A model generated the notes under the pieces. It saw only the letters and a list, made by a program, of their open reading frames with translations. It had not been told where the DNA came from and ran no database searches. From positions 1 to 9,985 of the forward strand of contig CAIJNU010000097.1 in the NCBI GenBank assembly GCA_903822115.1: a stretch of DNA of 9,985 bases, written 5' to 3'. The DNA is from an uncultured Candidatus Peregrinibacteria bacterium. Its GTDB lineage: Bacteria; Patescibacteriota; Gracilibacteria; Peribacterales; Peribacteraceae. The translations under genes were made by a program, and so were the position numbers. Shown here one piece after another: positions 7,269-9,985 of this stretch (positions are counted from its first letter, which is position 1; every line of letters starts with the position of its first letter).

Positions 7269-8425
7269 AGACCCGTTGCGGAGAGGATTCTCATCATGCG
7301 CTTCTCCCATGAATGTTCCTGAACTCGACTGTACGCAATCCCCGTTCGTTCCTGCGCTCGCTGAGAAGAAACTTGAACTTCTCTAATCGCATCAGCAAGT
7401 GCTTTCACGTTGCCTGGCGGATAGAATATTGCCGTCTTCTCATCGAGTACATCATGAATTGGAGGAAGATCTGCAGAGATGATCGCACGCTTCGCAGCCA
7501 TGTATTCGAAGATTTTCAGTGGAGACGTATCGCGCTGAAAATAGGGATGTCTACCGGACGGGGCAACGTAAACGAGACAATCTGAGGCAGCGTAGACGAA
7601 AGGAATTGCATTGTGGGGAATTTGTCCGAGAAGAAATACGGCAGTTTCCAAATTTTTCGCACGAACGTTTTGCTGCAGATCTGCAACGAACGACTGCGGC
7701 CCTCCCGCAATGAGAGCTAAAACATCATGCTTCTGTTCGCGTAGAATGCTCATGGCCTCCAGCAATTGATCCACCCCCTTCGAGAGGCCCATCGTAGCAA
7801 TCGATCCCGCATAACCTACGACAAACGCATCACTTGGAATATTCCACTGGCGCCTTGCCACCTGAACTGAAGGCATCTTGGCAAAGAAGGACACATCCAC
7901 GGCATCACCTTCGACGATCACGCGATCGGGGGGAACGCCCCAAGAAATGAGCTCTGTGCGCATCACGGACGTAAGGCAAACGATGAGACGGCAACGAAGA
8001 CAGAGTCGAACAAAATGTGTTCTTCGCCATTGTGGAAGCTTATGCAATTCAAGAACAACAGGAAGACCTGTGGAAAGAAGCGTGCTAAGGAGGGAAGGAG
8101 ATCTCGTAAGAATGATATGAAATGAACTGCCGATCAGCCTGCGGCCAAGAAGACGTCGAAAGAAAGCCGTGAGTACCCAGAGTGCTGTAACTCCGGGAAA
8201 GAATGGATTATTGATGGGATCAAAAGAACCGAGACGTTCGAGAGCAATAGTTCGAGGTACCCCATGGTAAGTCCAAAAATCTTCAGAAAGCGTGTTATTC
8301 CGAAATGGGGCGAAGATTGTGACTTCATGACCCAATTTCTCCAAGGCATTGCAAACAGCCGAAATTTGATGCCCGTGGGCACGTTCGGTTGGCAAGCGCA
8401 CAGTGGTGCAATATGCAATGCGCAT
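7265..8425 (-). CDS. Glycosyltransferase, GT4-like, first gene of the minus-strand block
   Basis: The protein has 386 residues, with the GT-B fold expected of GT4. The N-terminus MRIAYCTTVRLPTERAHG, with GHQISAVCNAL (18-28), is typical of acceptor domains. VLELHKLPQ (124-132) lies before the interdomain region. The donor domain shows VGYAGSIATMGLSKGVDQLL (203-222), LIAGGP (238-243), and SPLKIFEYMAAKRAII (301-316), whose E307 is the likely nucleotide-sugar-binding acid; IFYPPGNVKALADAI (333-347) follows. Donor and acceptor are unknown. The ATG at 8425-8423 lies only 46 bases from the divergent oxidoreductase start, and its product begins exactly at the expected first strand. Its TGA overlaps the 2-epimerase ATG by four bases. 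It resembles the other glycosyltransferase in fold only; the two are too different by eye to be a recent duplication. Confidence 0.9.
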   Translation of the reverse strand: MRIAYCTTVRLPTERAHGHQISAVCNALEKLGHEVTIFAPFRNNTLSEDFWTYHGVPRTIALERLGSFDPINNPFFPGVTALWVLTAFFRRLLGRRLIGSSFHIILTRSPSLLSTLLSTGLPVVLELHKLPQWRRTHFVRLCLRCRLIVCLTSVMRTELISWGVPPDRVIVEGDAVDVSFFAKMPSVQVARRQWNIPSDAFVVGYAGSIATMGLSKGVDQLLEAMSILREQKHDVLALIAGGPQSFVADLQQNVRAKNLETAVFLLGQIPHNAIPFVYAASDCLVYVAPSGRHPYFQRDTSPLKIFEYMAAKRAIISADLPPIHDVLDEKTAIFYPPGNVKALADAIREVQVSSQRAQERTGIAYSRVQEHSWEKRMMRILSATGL

Positions 8426-8471
8426 CAGGCATTATTGTAGAGTCTTTTCTTGTATGATACATACTGTGAAC
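8426..8471. promoter_or_regulatory. Divergent intergenic promoter region
   Basis: This 46-base gap must carry the control signals for transcription in both directions, unless the promoters sit inside the genes. On the minus strand TACAAT (8439-8434, five of six to TATAAT) ends eight bases before the glycosyltransferase ATG. On the plus strand TATGAT (8453-8458, five of six) ends 13 bases before the oxidoreductase ATG. Neither has a good -35. The predicted leaders are absent or only a few bases long. An inverted repeat, GTATG-ATA-CATAC (8452-8464), covers the plus-strand -10. Confidence 0.45.
8452..8464. repeat. Short inverted repeat overlapping the plus-strand -10 element
   Basis: GTATG and CATAC are perfect inverted 5-base arms around a 3-base centre. 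The element overlaps TATGAT at 8453-8458, so a protein bound here would block transcription of the oxidoreductase gene. Arms this short arise by chance, and no regulator gene is in the window. Confidence 0.2.
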
Positions 8472-9473
8472 ATGGTACGAACAGGCATCGTCGGCTTGGG
8501 CTACTGGGGCCCCAATCTGCTGAGAAACTTCGCATCTCAGAAGGAATGCCAGATGGCATGGGGATGTGACCTCAAGGAACAGAACTTCGAGAAGCTGAAG
8601 CGGCTCTATCCCAGCGTCCAGTTCACGACTTCCTTCAGCGACCTGCTCTCAGACGATTCTCTGGAACTCATTCTCATTGCAACGCCGAGTTCTTCGCACT
8701 TCCCTCTCGCCAAGCAAGCGCTCGAAGCAGGAAAGAATGTTTTTCTGGAGAAACCGATGACTGTCACCCTCGCTGAGGCGGAAGAGTTGCAACGTATCGC
8801 CACTGAGAAAAAGAAGAAGCTCTTCGTCGACCATACCTTCGTGTTCTCTGCGGAAGTGCGAAAGATGGCTGAGCTGGTGAAGCAGGATCAACTTGGAAAA
8901 CTTCTCTACTTCGACTCCATCCGCATCAATCTCGGTCTCATCCAGAAAGACATCAATGCGCTCTGGGATCTCGCGATTCATGACTTGAGCATCCTCAATA
9001 CTTGCATGGATCTCTCAGGGGCTACGAGCGTTTGCGCACACGGAAGTTGCCACTTCGGATCTCAGGAGGAGAACGTCCATCTCCACATTACATTCGCATC
9101 AGGTTTCACCGCTCACATCCACGTCAGCTGGGTCTCACCGGTAAAAGTCCGTCGCACCGTTATAGGAGGAACAAAAGCGATGGTGATCTACGACGACACG
9201 CAACCTAGTGAAAAGCTGCGAATCTATGATCGTGGGATCGATAATGATGTGACGAAACCCGATCCATTCAACCCGGTGTATCGCTCCGGAGACATCCTGA
9301 TCCCCGCACTCCCCATTACGGAAACCCTCGCTGTGGAAGCACAACATGTCCTTGAATGCGTTGCAAAAGACAAGAAACCTCTCGTGGGAGCTGCAGAGGG
9401 GATGCATGTTGTGCGTCTTCTCGAGAGCGCCCAGCAGTCGCTTCGAAATGGCAGCATTGTCATTCCCCTTTGA
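8472..9473 (+). CDS. Gfo/Idh/MocA-family NAD(P)-dependent sugar oxidoreductase
   Basis: From the ATG at 8472 the protein has 333 residues, normal for the family. The N-terminal Rossmann domain opens with GIVGLGYWGPN (5-15), the G-x-G-x-x-G motif, then IATPSSSHF (69-77) and LEKPMTVTLAEAEELQ (92-107), in which the lysine of the EKP motif is the conserved catalytic-site residue. VDHTFVF (119-125) and WDLAIHDLSI (165-174), with H170 and D171, supply the other conserved active-site positions. The C-terminal domain is a beta-sheet substrate and dimer domain. Known relatives in polysaccharide loci oxidise or reduce nucleotide sugars; the WbpB/WlbA branch makes 3-keto intermediates for later amination. 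That role is possible here but not shown. The frame is open from 8403, and an ATG at 8454 also exists, but only the 8472 start matches family N-termini and stays clear of the divergent gene. Confidence 0.92.
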   Translation: MVRTGIVGLGYWGPNLLRNFASQKECQMAWGCDLKEQNFEKLKRLYPSVQFTTSFSDLLSDDSLELILIATPSSSHFPLAKQALEAGKNVFLEKPMTVTLAEAEELQRIATEKKKKLFVDHTFVFSAEVRKMAELVKQDQLGKLLYFDSIRINLGLIQKDINALWDLAIHDLSILNTCMDLSGATSVCAHGSCHFGSQEENVHLHITFASGFTAHIHVSWVSPVKVRRTVIGGTKAMVIYDDTQPSEKLRIYDRGIDNDVTKPDPFNPVYRSGDILIPALPITETLAVEAQHVLECVAKDKKPLVGAAEGMHVVRLLESAQQSLRNGSIVIPL

Positions 9474-9985
9474 TGAACATGCCACCCTACAAAAAATACG
9501 TCTCGAAGGATTTTGTCATCGAGGGGAGTTTTCTCCGTCTCGATGATAAGGAAAAGGCGTGGCTCCAGATCGACGGACGCATGCGCACGTCAATCCGCCG
9601 CGCACAGGAAACAGGGGTCGAAATTCGAAAAGTTCAGGGGAATCCGGAGGAAGTAGCTGCATTCCAAGCTTTCTGCCTCAATCCGGATGACATGCCCCCG
9701 AAGCTGACTGACCGCTATCACTTCTACTTCGCTTACCTCAAGAAAGAGCTCGTGGCAGGAATATTGATCGTAGAGGTCGGCCAGAAGCTCTTCATGCTCT
9801 GCCATGCGAGTACTCCTATTGCCAAGAAGAACAACATCCCGAGCCTTTTAATCTGGCATGTCGTCGAGCAATTTGCCGGAAAGAAATTCCCGCGGCTCGA
9901 TGTGGGGGCATCTTATCGCCCATCTCTCCAGAATTTTTTCATGGGTTGGCGCACACAGGCCTACCCCATGATCATGCAACCTCCG
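9473..9985 (+). CDS. FemAB/GNAT-like acyl- or aminoacyltransferase, 3' partial
   Basis: The start ATG (9473-9475) overlaps the oxidoreductase stop in TGATG, and 171 residues run to the window end without a stop. RTSIRRAQETGVEI (38-51) matches the conserved basic helix and strand of FemAB-like proteins (usually K/R-x-R-x-x-I-R-K-A-x-x-x-G-V). FYFAYLKKELVAGILIV (84-100) is the family's beta hairpin, IPSLLIWHVVEQFA (122-135) its long helix, and RLDVGASYRP (141-150), then FFMGWRTQAYP (155-165), its closing segment. FemA/B/X proteins transfer amino acids to peptidoglycan; many related single-domain proteins in exopolysaccharide loci have no known substrate. Unlike full-length members, the basic motif appears already near residue 40, so the first GNAT-like half seems absent. 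Codon 3 (ATG at 9479) is an alternative start. Coupling to a sugar oxidoreductase suggests N- or O-acylation of the same sugar (inference). Confidence 0.75.
   Translation, partial: MNMPPYKKYVSKDFVIEGSFLRLDDKEKAWLQIDGRMRTSIRRAQETGVEIRKVQGNPEEVAAFQAFCLNPDDMPPKLTDRYHFYFAYLKKELVAGILIVEVGQKLFMLCHASTPIAKKNNIPSLLIWHVVEQFAGKKFPRLDVGASYRPSLQNFFMGWRTQAYPMIMQPP

Noticed and set aside
8403..8471. Upstream extension of the oxidoreductase to 8403
   Set aside because: It would overlap the divergent glycosyltransferase start and add residues that match no Gfo/Idh N-terminus.
8649..8981. Open frame of 110 codons antisense to the oxidoreductase
   Set aside because: The opposite frame encodes well-conserved Gfo/Idh motifs through this whole stretch. 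The antisense product has no recognisable features.
1..9985. JUMPStart/ops element, tRNA, IS elements or CRISPR repeats
   Set aside because: I looked for GGCGGTAG-type ops sequence, transposase-like frames, terminal repeats and spaced direct repeats and saw none.

Overview
This window lies inside a bacterial surface-polysaccharide locus (capsule, exopolysaccharide or O-antigen type). All nine recognisable proteins fit the making, decoration or export of a cell-surface glycan. There are no RNA genes, mobile elements, phage genes or CRISPR arrays, and no gene-free stretch over 300 bases. The largest gap is 93 bases. The lineage cannot be fixed from the sequence. GC looks close to half. The standard genetic code is used: eight of the nine visible stops are TGA, which excludes codes that reassign TGA. 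No start has a convincing Shine-Dalgarno sequence. A candidate-phylum (CPR-like) or other SD-poor bacterium would fit, but that is inference.

Layout. (1) 1-2503, plus strand: the 3' two thirds of an AlgI-type MBOAT O-acyltransferase, then, after 93 bases, a Wzx-type flippase. (2) 2516-8425, minus strand: a six-gene block which, in transcription order, encodes a GT4-type glycosyltransferase, a UDP-GlcNAc 2-epimerase, a second GT4-type glycosyltransferase, a class I SAM methyltransferase, a TylF/NovP-type O-methyltransferase and an extended SDR nucleotide-sugar enzyme. The first four are chained by three ATGA overlaps. The last two are set off by gaps of 58 and 59 bases. (3) 8472-9985, plus strand: a Gfo/Idh/MocA oxidoreductase followed, through a TGATG junction, by a FemAB/GNAT-like protein that runs off the window end. 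Blocks 2 and 3 diverge from a 46-base region; blocks 1 and 2 converge with 12 bases between stops.

Likely teamwork (inference): the 2-epimerase, SDR and Gfo/Idh enzymes prepare nucleotide sugars. The glycosyltransferases assemble a lipid-linked repeat unit. The methyltransferases, the MBOAT and possibly the FemAB-like protein decorate it, and the flippase moves it across the membrane. No initiating phosphoglycosyltransferase, Wzy polymerase or Wzz is visible, so the locus extends beyond the window.

Most start codons were moved inward from the longest open frame, because the shorter starts match family N-termini and produce ATGA or TGATG junctions. I found no clear undescribed system. The best leads are the promoter-to-ATG spacing that suggests leaderless or near-leaderless transcripts, and the Gfo/Idh plus short FemAB-like pair.
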